This document shows, piece by piece, positions 1 through 5,127 of a stretch of DNA of 5,127 bases (within the stretch, counting starts at the first letter, position 1; each line of letters opens with the position of its first letter). The stretch covers positions 1 to 5,127 of the forward strand of contig CANCGU010000198.1 in the NCBI GenBank assembly GCA_947377705.1. The letters are read 5' to 3'. Both the position numbers and the translations under genes were made by a program. Source of the DNA: Comamonadaceae bacterium. Lineage in GTDB: Bacteria > Pseudomonadota > Gammaproteobacteria > Burkholderiales > Burkholderiaceae. The notes below the pieces were generated by a model that saw only the letters and a list, made by a program, of their open reading frames with translations, was not told the origin of the DNA and did not search any database.

Positions 1-605
1 GCGATGTGGGTGTAAACCAGCTCGTCGCCGTTGCGTGGGATGTTTTCGCCACCCAGGTCAAACAGATAAACCAACACAGCCAGCACCAACAAACCGAGTG
101 TGATGCTTTGGTAGCGCTGTGTGCGCTCGTCGTCCGACACTTCGCGTGGGTTGCCTTTGAATGTCCACCAGTCGTTGGCAAAGTAGTTGATGACGCTGGC
201 CAACACAATGGCCAGCACGTTGCCCAGCAAGTAATGCACATGTTGGGCCAGCCACAGCGTCAAGATGTACTGCACGCTGGTGCCCAACCATGAGGCGAGG
301 CCGTAACGCACAAATTGTGTCGCCAGGCCGCCATGAAACTCGGCCTGACGGTCGCGCCACGTCCACAAACGGTTCCATGCAAAGTTGTTGACGGTGGCCA
401 GCAAAATGGCAATGGCCAACGAGGCATACAAGCGTTGCTCGCCCGAGGCGATGGACGCCAACAAAAACTCTTGGCATACATACAGCACGGCCAAATTCAC
501 CACGGTGCCGCTGGCCCCAACCAAGCCAAATTTGATGTAGCGCCAACGCGTCAATAAGGTTTGCACGAATGAGTGGGGGTGCTCAGCAGAGGTGTGTGTC
601 GTCAT
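1..605 (-). CDS. GtrA-family membrane protein, apparently fused to a GT39/ArnT-like glycosyltransferase (3' end outside window)
   Basis: 201 complete codons are visible from an ATG at 605, and the frame is still open at the left edge. Residues about 20-150 look like a GtrA domain: four hydrophobic segments at roughly 23-43, 58-76, 98-120 and 124-143, with the aromatic/Asn-rich signatures NNFAWNRLWTW (73-83) and NYFANDWWTF (140-149) near the second and fourth segments. GtrA proteins are inner-membrane proteins linked to moving or using polyprenyl-phosphate-linked sugars. They usually end at about 120-150 residues. This one continues through a charged linker (152-165), a fifth hydrophobic segment (168-182) and the loop motif RNGDELVYTHI (191-201). 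That layout matches the first membrane helix and acidic DE loop of GT39/ArnT-type lipid-linked sugar transferases, so I infer a two-domain fusion. The start codon directly follows the stop of the upstream glycosyltransferase gene, and no Shine-Dalgarno sequence is visible, suggesting coupled translation. GtrA is confident; the GT39 part is probable only. Confidence 0.82.
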   Translation of the reverse strand, partial: MTTHTSAEHPHSFVQTLLTRWRYIKFGLVGASGTVVNLAVLYVCQEFLLASIASGEQRLYASLAIAILLATVNNFAWNRLWTWRDRQAEFHGGLATQFVRYGLASWLGTSVQYILTLWLAQHVHYLLGNVLAIVLASVINYFANDWWTFKGNPREVSDDERTQRYQSITLGLLVLAVLVYLFDLGGENIPRNGDELVYTHI

Positions 606-1862
606 TTAAATGAGCTGCAATTTGTGCAACACCAGTTTTTCAACCTCGGCCACAGTGATGACTTTGAGGCACTGGTTGTCACCATCGCAAAAACTGTCGC
701 GGTGGTTGTAGGCCGTCAAGCAAGGCGAGCAGGCCATGCCAGACTCCAGCACGGTGGCGCGTTCGCTGATGGGGCCGTACAGACGGCCTGTTTCGGGGCC
801 AAAGAAGGCAATCACATCAATTGGTGTGAGGCTGGCAAAGTGGCCGGGGCCGCCGTCGTTGGTCACCAGCAACTCGGCGTTGTGAAACAGCAGGAGCAGC
901 TCGCGCAGGTTGCGTGTGTAGCCTGTCAGGCCAATGCAGAGGGGGTTGTTCACGGCGTGCAGCACGCGTTGGGCTTGCGGGGTGTCTTCTGGCAGCCCAA
1001 TCACGCCCACGGCGCAGCCGTTGGCGATCAGGGTTTTGGCCAGCGCGATGTAGCTGTCTTCAGGCCAGGCGCGGATGGGCAACGCGCCACCACTCACATA
1101 CAGCAGCACACGTTTGCGGTTGCCCATGAAGCTGGCAAAGTCAGCGCGCAAGCGGTCTTGAAAGGTTTGCAACTCGGCGGCATCGACCGACAGTTGTGGC
1201 AAGTTGCGCGCCATCGCGGGCAGCACAAAACGGGTGAGTGGGCGATGTGTGGCGTCGTTCAACTGTGCGGACGTCCATGCAAGCGCGTTGTCCATCACTT
1301 TGGCCAAACCCACAAACTGCAGGCTGATGTGTTGGTAGGTGTTGTAAGGCACAGGCGCGTTGATGAAGCTGCCGCGATACAAACCCTCTTGCGTGTGCGA
1401 GGTGAAGCCCACGCGCACACGCGCGCCGCAGGCGTAGCTGAGCAAGGCACTGATGCGCGAGAACAACTCGCAGTCCATCACGCCGTCCAGCTGCAACGTC
1501 CGCAAGTGGCGTGTGGTGTGCCACAAGTCATGCAGCAGTGCGCCAAGCGACGAGTCATCCAGCGAATGCAAATTGGTTTCGGGGACAAAACCCAGCAAGC
1601 GCATCACGCCTTGGTTTTTCTTGAGTTGCAACACATGCAAATCCGCGCCTGGGTGCTTGGCCTTGAGCGTGTCAAACATGGCTTTGGCCAAGACGACGGA
1701 GCCCATTTCGGACAGCAAAATCACCAAAATACGGGGTTGGGCGTTGCGGTGGTGGTGCACGTTCGGCGCGACCACGGCCCGTAGTTTGGACCACACCGAA
1801 AGCAGGGCGCACAACGCTTGGCCTACCCAGCGATCGATTGCGCGTTGTGTCGAAATTTTCAT
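606..1862 (-). CDS. Glycosyltransferase family 9 protein (heptosyltransferase-like)
   Basis: A 418-residue protein of the ADP-heptose:LPS heptosyltransferase superfamily (GT9, RfaF/WaaF-like), which transfers a sugar from a nucleotide donor onto lipopolysaccharide core or another surface glycan at the cytoplasmic face. The N-terminal stretch [15 protein letters not shown] (9-23) resembles a conserved lead-in of one GT9 subgroup. The first Rossmann-like domain starts at [12 protein letters not shown] (44-55). The second begins at RVLLYVSGG (251-259) and holds the donor-site motif [11 protein letters not shown] (334-344), with [12 protein letters not shown] after it (353-364). Four cysteines (378, 381, 392, 398) near the C-terminus recur in related GT9 proteins and may bind metal. 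I chose the ATG at 1862 because the open frame upstream is only the antisense of tal. An in-frame ATG at 1934 is possible but less likely. The acceptor and the sugar cannot be told from sequence. It forms an operon with the GtrA gene, which begins immediately after its TAA. Confidence 0.92.
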   Translation of the reverse strand: MKISTQRAIDRWVGQALCALLSVWSKLRAVVAPNVHHHRNAQPRILVILLSEMGSVVLAKAMFDTLKAKHPGADLHVLQLKKNQGVMRLLGFVPETNLHSLDDSSLGALLHDLWHTTRHLRTLQLDGVMDCELFSRISALLSYACGARVRVGFTSHTQEGLYRGSFINAPVPYNTYQHISLQFVGLAKVMDNALAWTSAQLNDATHRPLTRFVLPAMARNLPQLSVDAAELQTFQDRLRADFASFMGNRKRVLLYVSGGALPIRAWPEDSYIALAKTLIANGCAVGVIGLPEDTPQAQRVLHAVNNPLCIGLTGYTRNLRELLLLFHNAELLVTNDGGPGHFASLTPIDVIAFFGPETGRLYGPISERATVLESGMACSPCLTAYNHRDSFCDGDNQCLKVITVAEVEKLVLHKLQLI

Positions 1863-1871
1863 AGTGCTGAA

Positions 1872-1880
1872 ATTATCCCA
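1872..1880 (-). promoter_or_regulatory. Putative extended -10 promoter element of the GT9 gene
   Basis: Read on the minus strand this is TGG-GATAAT: a TGn extension plus a hexamer matching the sigma-70 -10 consensus at five of six positions. Seven bases past the hexamer, the expected +1 is an A at 1865, giving a leader of only three bases before the ATG at 1862. No good -35 hexamer lies at the expected distance, which is common for extended -10 promoters. No Shine-Dalgarno sequence fits between promoter and start. This is inferred from spacing only. Confidence 0.45.
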
Positions 1881-1919
1881 TTCCCCTTGGGCGGGCCTTT
1901 CTAAGCGCTTGATCGGCCT

Positions 1920-1925
1920 GATAAT
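1920..1925 (+). promoter_or_regulatory. tal: Putative -10 promoter element of tal
   Basis: GATAAT matches the sigma-70 -10 hexamer at five of six positions. The expected +1 falls at 1932-1933, on or next to the A of the tal ATG, so a transcript from here would be leaderless. The sequence between the hexamer and the start (TTGGCCC) has no Shine-Dalgarno. No convincing -35 is present; the best 16-base-spaced hexamer is TTTCTA (1898-1903). This is inference from geometry. Confidence 0.42.
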
Positions 1926-1932
1926 TTGGCCC

Positions 1933-2877
1933 ATGAACCAACTCGACGCCCTCAAACAATTCACCACCGTCGTGGCCGACACTGGCGACTTCAAGCAGCT
2001 CGCCCAATTCCAGCCGCAAGACGCCACCACCAACCCATCGCTGATTTTGAAAGCGGTGCAAAAGCCCGAATACCTGCCCCTGCTCAAAGACACCGTGGCC
2101 GCCCACGGCAATGAGCCCATGGACGCGCAGATTGACCGCTTGTTGGTGCGCTTTGGCTGCGAGATTTTGGCCACCATCCCTGGGCGGGTCTCGACCGAAG
2201 TCGATGCGCGTTTGAGCTTTGACACGTCCGCCACGGTGGCCCGTGCCAAGCGCATCATGGCGCTGTATGAAGCGCAGGGTGTGAAGCGCGAGCGCGTGCT
2301 CATCAAAATTGCTTCTACATGGGAAGGCATCCAAGCCGCTGCCGAGCTAGAGCGTGAAGGCATTCGCACCAACCTGACCTTGCTGTTTTCGTTCGCCCAA
2401 GCGGTGGCGTGCGGCGATGCCAAGGTGCAACTTATTTCGCCGTTTGTGGGGCGCATTTACGACTGGTACAAAAAATCGGCGGGTGCTGCTTGGGTCGAAG
2501 CCGACAACGCCCATGCCAGCGACCCTGGCGTGAAGTCCGTCCGCGCCATTTACAACCACTACAAGCGCCACGGCATCCAAACCGAGGTGATGGGTGCGAG
2601 CTTTAGAAACGTGGGCCAAATCACCGCCTTAGCTGGTTGTGATTTGCTGACCATTGCGCCTGAGTTGCTGGCGCAGTTGGGTGCGTCCAATGAGCCGTTA
2701 GCGCAAGCCTTGAGTGCATCGACTGCCATGCAACTGGACTTGCCAGAGGTACATCACACAGAAGCCACGTTCCGTTATGCGATGAATGAAGATGCGATGG
2801 CTACTGAGAAGCTGGCCGAGGGCATTCGCGCTTTCTGTGTGGATGCGGTGAAGTTGGAAGCGTTGATGCACGCCTGA
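1933..2877 (+). CDS. tal: Transaldolase
   Basis: A complete 314-residue class I transaldolase of the TalB type; E. coli TalB has 317 residues. The enzyme moves a dihydroxyacetone unit from sedoheptulose 7-phosphate to glyceraldehyde 3-phosphate, giving erythrose 4-phosphate and fructose 6-phosphate, in the cytoplasmic non-oxidative pentose phosphate pathway. The Schiff-base lysine is K125 in [10 protein letters not shown], equivalent to K132 of TalB. D16 in VVADTGD, N34 in [10 protein letters not shown]89 in STEVDARL and F171 in SPFVGRI match further active-site positions. The end, AEGIRAF with a lysine-rich helix, also fits. The ATG at 1933 gives an N-terminus ([19 protein letters not shown]) that lines up with TalB; the open frame further upstream is antisense of the GT9 gene. 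It is transcribed divergently from GT9 and converges on hepT, with five bases between the two stops. No tal terminator is visible there. No ribosome binding site is seen before the start. Confidence 0.98.
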   Translation: MNQLDALKQFTTVVADTGDFKQLAQFQPQDATTNPSLILKAVQKPEYLPLLKDTVAAHGNEPMDAQIDRLLVRFGCEILATIPGRVSTEVDARLSFDTSATVARAKRIMALYEAQGVKRERVLIKIASTWEGIQAAAELEREGIRTNLTLLFSFAQAVACGDAKVQLISPFVGRIYDWYKKSAGAAWVEADNAHASDPGVKSVRAIYNHYKRHGIQTEVMGASFRNVGQITALAGCDLLTIAPELLAQLGASNEPLAQALSASTAMQLDLPEVHHTEATFRYAMNEDAMATEKLAEGIRAFCVDAVKLEALMHA

Positions 2878-2882
2878 ACGCA

Positions 2883-3311
2883 TCAGCTGCGGCGGGTCGA
2901 AGCGTCCTTGCGCAGCATGCATTGGCTGAAATCTGCGAACTCGCCGAGATGCCCGGTGATGATGTTGAGCGTGATCGGTAATTGCAGGGCTTGGTATTCG
3001 TGCACGGCGACATTGCGAAAACCGACCATGCGTTTCATGGATTCGGCCAAGACCTCATCAATCCAGCCCGCTTGCCTGAGCAGCGCAAATACATCTCTGG
3101 CACTTTGCGGCAATCCCAAGGATTCGCGTCGAATGATGTGTTGCCCCATGTCCAATACGGCTTCGCACGCGCGTTGGATATTGAGAATGGCAGCGTCTTG
3201 GCGTGTGAAATTGGTGGCGAATCCCTTCGGGTCTACCGCGTATTCTTCGCGGGCACGCGCCACACAGCGCTCAATGGAGGCTGCTTTGTTTAGCAATACA
3301 TCATCCGCCAT
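2883..3311 (-). CDS. hepT: HepT-like HEPN ribonuclease toxin (DUF86)
   Basis: A 142-residue, mainly helical protein of the HepT/DUF86 group of HEPN domains. The HEPN catalytic signature RX4-6HXY is intact as RNVAVHEY (R99, H104, Y106). In studied HepT-MntA pairs the dimeric toxin cuts RNA in the cytoplasm, and its partner silences it by attaching AMP groups to the tyrosine of this motif. Further family-like features are NIQRACEAVLDMGQHII (44-60) and the helix ending in MKRMVGFRNVAVHEY (92-106). The ATG at 3311 lies inside the end of mntA (11-base overlap). It is preceded by a good Shine-Dalgarno, GAGGA, seven bases upstream. The pair order and overlap strongly support a toxin-antitoxin module. 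The active motif suggests a functional toxin, though activity is not shown by sequence. The stop lies five bases from the tal stop on the other strand. Confidence 0.93.
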   Translation of the reverse strand: MADDVLLNKAASIERCVARAREEYAVDPKGFATNFTRQDAAILNIQRACEAVLDMGQHIIRRESLGLPQSARDVFALLRQAGWIDEVLAESMKRMVGFRNVAVHEYQALQLPITLNIITGHLGEFADFSQCMLRKDASTRRS

Positions 3312-3705
3312 AGATTGATCCTCGCTCCATCACATCGTGTATCAAACGTTGCCGCGCCTGGTCAAGGTAAATTTTTTCATTCAACATGGCCGCTTCAAAA
3401 AGCCCGGCGCGTACATCCTTGGCCCATAAGCGCTGGCCTTGTGTGAGTATTTGGCTTTGCATCACTGTGCTAGCCGCACGTAGATCCAAGAGGTCGACAT
3501 GGCAGTGGGCGATGTCCGCCAACTCCCCCGCTATCTCAAACAGCAGCACAGGATCTGCATAGCCTTCGACCAAAACAGCTAAATCCAAGTCGCTTTCTGG
3601 ATTGGCACGCAGCCCCGCATCCCTGATGCGACTACCAAAAGCATAGGCTGCCATCAACGTAGGTAGGCGTTGTTGCAGAAGCGAAAGGATAGGCGTGGTG
3701 TCCAT
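3301..3705 (-). CDS. mntA: MntA-like minimal nucleotidyltransferase antitoxin
   Basis: A 134-residue protein from the ATG at 3705. It belongs to the minimal nucleotidyltransferase family (DNA polymerase beta superfamily) that partners HepT. The active-site pattern is FGSRIRDAG (23-31), then SDLDLAV (38-44) with acidic residues D39 and D41, and a third acidic residue D71 in HVDLLDL. In studied systems such enzymes transfer AMP from ATP to the HEPN tyrosine of HepT and so neutralise it. The gap between the GS pair (24-25) and the first D is 13 residues rather than the usual 10, suggesting a small loop insertion. An in-frame TTG at 3723 would add six residues; I prefer the ATG, though neither has a clear Shine-Dalgarno. 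mntA comes first in the pair, so the antitoxin is made before the toxin. The start lies about 30 bases beyond the groEL terminator, leaving little room for its own promoter. Confidence 0.92.
   Translation of the reverse strand: MDTTPILSLLQQRLPTLMAAYAFGSRIRDAGLRANPESDLDLAVLVEGYADPVLLFEIAGELADIAHCHVDLLDLRAASTVMQSQILTQGQRLWAKDVRAGLFEAAMLNEKIYLDQARQRLIHDVMERGSIYGG
3319..3323 (-). promoter_or_regulatory. Ribosome binding site of hepT inside mntA
   Basis: GAGGA on the minus strand, seven bases before the ATG at 3311. It fixes the hepT start and shows the toxin can start translation on its own as well as by coupling to mntA. It is the clearest Shine-Dalgarno sequence among the gene starts in this window. 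Confidence 0.7.
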
Positions 3706-3711
3706 GCCGCT

Positions 3712-3717
3712 ATTGTG
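3712..3717 (-). promoter_or_regulatory. Weak candidate -10 element of mntA
   Basis: CACAAT on the minus strand matches the -10 consensus at four of six positions. Its expected +1 is exactly the A of the mntA ATG at 3705, the same geometry as the GT9 and tal starts. No -35 is recognisable; the region where it should be is the terminator stem and T-run. Low confidence. Confidence 0.2.
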
Positions 3718-3733
3718 TCGCAACTGCCCAAAG

Positions 3734-3764
3734 AAAAAGCCTCACGATTTCTCGTGAGGCTTTT
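3734..3764. terminator. Bidirectional intrinsic terminator downstream of groEL
   Basis: A perfect 9-base-pair stem, GCCTCACGA (3739-3747) with TCGTGAGGC (3752-3760), closes a four-base loop. It is flanked by five A on the left and four T on the right. On the minus strand, groEL transcripts would form the stem followed by TTTTT, a textbook Rho-independent terminator about 50 bases past the groEL stop. On the plus strand the four-T tract would also serve, weakly. Its minus-strand T-run ends about 30 bases before the mntA ATG. Confidence 0.93.
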
Positions 3765-3775
3765 GCGTTTGGCAA

Positions 3776-3791
3776 GAGCACCGAAGTGCTC
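3776..3791 (-). other. UUCG-capped hairpin in the groEL 3' untranslated region
   Basis: On the minus strand GAGCAC-TTCG-GTGCTC forms a perfect six-pair stem with a C(UUCG)G tetraloop, an unusually stable RNA cap. It sits 20 bases after the groEL stop and before the terminator. It lacks a T-run, so it is more likely a 3'-end stability element or processing block than a second terminator. Confidence 0.7.
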
Positions 3792-3810
3792 AGGCAAAGC
3801 AGCGGAGCAA

Positions 3811-5127
3811 TTACATGCCCATGCCGCCCATGCCACCCATACCGCCCATGCCACCCATATCAGGCATGCCGCCGCCGGCTTCGTCTTTTGGTGCTTCTGA
3901 AACCATGCACTCGGTGGTCAACATCAAAGAGGCCACAGATGCTGCATTTTGCAAAGCAGTGCGTGTCACTTTGGTTGGGTCCAAGATGCCCATTTCGATC
4001 ATATCGCCGTAGGTGTCGTTGGCAGCGTTGAAGCCGTAGTTGCCTTTGCCAGCCAACACAGCGTTCACCACAACGGATGGCTCGCCACCTGCGTTGTAAA
4101 CGATTTCGCGCAAGGGGGCTTCGATGGCTTTCAACACCAGTTTGATACCAGCGTCTTGGTCAGCGTTGTCACCTTTGATGGTGCCAGCTGTTTGACGAGC
4201 ACGCAGCAAGGCCACGCCGCCGCCAGCCACGATGCCTTCTTCCACAGCAGCGCGCGTGGCGTGCAGGGCGTCTTCCACGCGGGCTTTCTTTTCTTTCATT
4301 TCGACTTCGGTAGCAGCGCCCACCTTGATCACGGCAACACCGCCAGCCAACTTGGCCACGCGCTCTTGCAGTTTTTCACGGTCGTAGTCAGACGTGGCTT
4401 CTTCGATTTGCACGCGCACTTGTTTGACGCGGGCTTCGATGTCAGCCGCTGCACCAGCGCCGTCGATGATGATGGTGTTTTCCTTGCCCACTTCGATGCG
4501 CTTGGCTTGGCCGAGGTCAGCCAAAGTCACTTTTTCGAGGGTCAAGCCAACTTCTTCAGCAATCACTTTGCCGCCGGTCAAGATAGCGATGTCTTCCAAC
4601 ATGGCTTTGCGACGATCGCCAAAGCCTGGCGCCTTGACAGCCACAACCTTCAAGATGCCACGGATGGTGTTGACCACCAAAGTTGCCAAGGCTTCGCCTT
4701 CGACTTCTTCAGCAATGATCAGCAATGGACGGCCAGCTTTTGCAACGGCTTCCAAGGTAGGCAACAAGTCGCGGATGTTGCTGATCTTTTTGTCGAACAA
4801 CAACACGAAGGGGTTGTCCAACAAAGCAGCTTGCTTCTCTGGGCTGTTGATGAAGTAGGGTGACAGGTAGCCGCGGTCGAATTGCATGCCTTCCACAACG
4901 TCGAGTTCGTTGTTCAAAGACTTGCCGTCTTCCACCGTGATCACGCCTTCTTTGCCTACTTTTTCCATGGCGTTGGCGATGATTTCACCAATGCTGTGGT
5001 CGCTGTTGGCAGAGATAGAACCGACTTGCGCGATTTCTTTGCTGGTGGTGGTGGCCTTGGTGGCTTTCTTCAACTCTTCGATCAAGGCGGCAACAGCTTT
5101 GTCGATGCCGCGCTTCAAGTCCATGGG
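3811..5127 (-). CDS. groEL: Chaperonin GroEL, 60 kDa subunit (5' end outside window)
   Basis: 438 codons of GroEL are visible, the ATP-driven ring chaperonin that folds proteins in the cytoplasm with GroES. The first visible residue corresponds to P113 of E. coli GroEL, and from M114 on the numbering tracks the E. coli protein as far as checked. The polypeptide-binding residues of the apical domain are all kept: Y199, Y203, F204, L234, L237, L259, V263 and V264. So is the ATPase aspartate D398 in VEDALHA, and the GGG turn after it. The protein ends in a Gly-Gly-Met tail and would be about 550 residues in full. About 112 N-terminal residues, the promoter and probably groES lie beyond the right edge. 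The frame is open to that edge, so the ATG at 5124 is internal and is not the start. A hairpin and a strong terminator follow the stop. The sequence is ordinary and looks fully functional. Confidence 0.99.
   Translation of the reverse strand, partial: PMDLKRGIDKAVAALIEELKKATKATTTSKEIAQVGSISANSDHSIGEIIANAMEKVGKEGVITVEDGKSLNNELDVVEGMQFDRGYLSPYFINSPEKQAALLDNPFVLLFDKKISNIRDLLPTLEAVAKAGRPLLIIAEEVEGEALATLVVNTIRGILKVVAVKAPGFGDRRKAMLEDIAILTGGKVIAEEVGLTLEKVTLADLGQAKRIEVGKENTIIIDGAGAAADIEARVKQVRVQIEEATSDYDREKLQERVAKLAGGVAVIKVGAATEVEMKEKKARVEDALHATRAAVEEGIVAGGGVALLRARQTAGTIKGDNADQDAGIKLVLKAIEAPLREIVYNAGGEPSVVVNAVLAGKGNYGFNAANDTYGDMIEMGILDPTKVTRTALQNAASVASLMLTTECMVSEAPKDEAGGGMPDMGGMGGMGGMGGMGM
3814..3858 (-). 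repeat. groEL: Gly-Gly-Met tail repeat of GroEL
   Basis: The last 15 residues are M followed by four GGM units and a final GM, encoded by near-repeated GGC/GGT GGC ATG triplets. This flexible tail projects into the chaperonin cavity and affects ATPase rate and folding. Repeat number is expected to vary between strains by slippage. Confidence 0.85.

Larger units (their letters stand above)
1870..1927. repeat. Inverted repeat of the two divergent -10 boxes (AAATTATC / GATAATTT)
   Basis: AAATTATC at 1870-1877 and GATAATTT at 1920-1927 are perfect 8-base inverted copies separated by 42 bases. Each overlaps the presumed -10 box of the gene reading outward from it. An 8-base palindrome, AAGCGCTT (1903-1910), lies between them, slightly off centre. 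The symmetry may only reflect two similar promoters facing apart, or it may mark a shared regulator site. Confidence 0.5.

Noticed and set aside
573..1784. Long plus-strand open frame of 403 codons opposite the GT9 gene
   Set aside because: The protein is rich in His, Gln, Val and Ala in the manner of antisense frames of GC-biased genes. It has no recognisable domain, and the opposite strand carries a clear GT9 protein.
1453..1932. Upstream open frame extending transaldolase by 160 codons
   Set aside because: It is antisense to the GT9 gene and adds no known domain. The ATG at 1933 gives the normal transaldolase N-terminus.
1863..1934. ATG at 1934 as an alternative GT9 start overlapping the tal start codon
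   Set aside because: It would add 24 residues (MGQIIRPIK...) with no family-like content and no good ribosome binding site. The conserved N-terminus begins just after the ATG at 1862.
1863..2456. N-terminal extension of the GT9 frame through the tal gene (total 616 codons)
   Set aside because: The extra 198 codons are exactly antisense to tal and show no GT9 similarity. The domain begins normally after the ATG at 1862.
2886..2916. GCTGCG...CGCAGC inverted repeat near the tal end as a terminator
   Set aside because: A six-base stem with a loop of about 19 bases and no T-run, lying inside the hepT coding sequence; likely chance.
3706..3723. TTG start for mntA at 3723
   Set aside because: It adds six residues with no family support and no Shine-Dalgarno. 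The ATG at 3705 is preferred, though the TTG is not excluded.
3814..3858. Short tandem repeat as a CRISPR or minisatellite signal
   Set aside because: It encodes the normal GGM tail of GroEL in frame and has no spacers.
3949..4863. Plus-strand open frame of 304 codons opposite groEL
   Set aside because: A mirror frame of a highly conserved GroEL. Its His/Phe/Gln-rich composition matches a shadow, not a gene.

Overview
The window reads as chromosomal DNA from a betaproteobacterium, most likely order Burkholderiales and perhaps Comamonadaceae. This rests on my recognition of the GroEL and transaldolase sequences and on moderately GC-rich coding; no search could be run. Coding density is very high. 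The longest stretch without a gene is about 105 bases (mntA to groEL), so there is no unexplained gap over 300 bases.

Layout from left to right. (1) On the minus strand, positions 1-1862 hold a two-gene cell-envelope glycosylation operon. A family-9 glycosyltransferase (heptosyltransferase superfamily) comes first. A GtrA-type membrane protein starts on the very next base after its stop codon and runs off the left edge. The GtrA domain appears to be fused to the start of a GT39/ArnT-like membrane glycosyltransferase. (2) A 70-base divergent intergenic region (1863-1932) carries mirrored GATAATTT elements just upstream of both start codons, with no Shine-Dalgarno sequence on either side. Both transcripts could be leaderless or nearly so. 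(3) On the plus strand, 1933-2877 is tal, a complete transaldolase of the non-oxidative pentose phosphate pathway. (4) On the minus strand, 2883-3705 is an overlapping mntA-hepT pair: a nucleotidyltransferase antitoxin followed by a HEPN ribonuclease toxin. The module lies end-to-end with tal, separated by five bases. (5) A strong bidirectional intrinsic terminator and a second UUCG-capped hairpin lie at 3734-3791. (6) On the minus strand, 3811-5127 is groEL, missing roughly the first 112 residues, which lie beyond the right edge.

The glycosyltransferase operon probably builds or decorates surface polysaccharide or lipid-linked sugars. tal and groEL are core housekeeping genes. mntA-hepT looks like an accessory cassette between them. 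Its most notable aspect is position: its start codon lies only about 30 bases after the groEL terminator, leaving almost no room for a conventional promoter. Its expression may therefore depend on read-through from the heat-shock chaperonin operon or on a minimal promoter at the start codon. I saw no tRNA, rRNA, CRISPR array, insertion sequence or att site.
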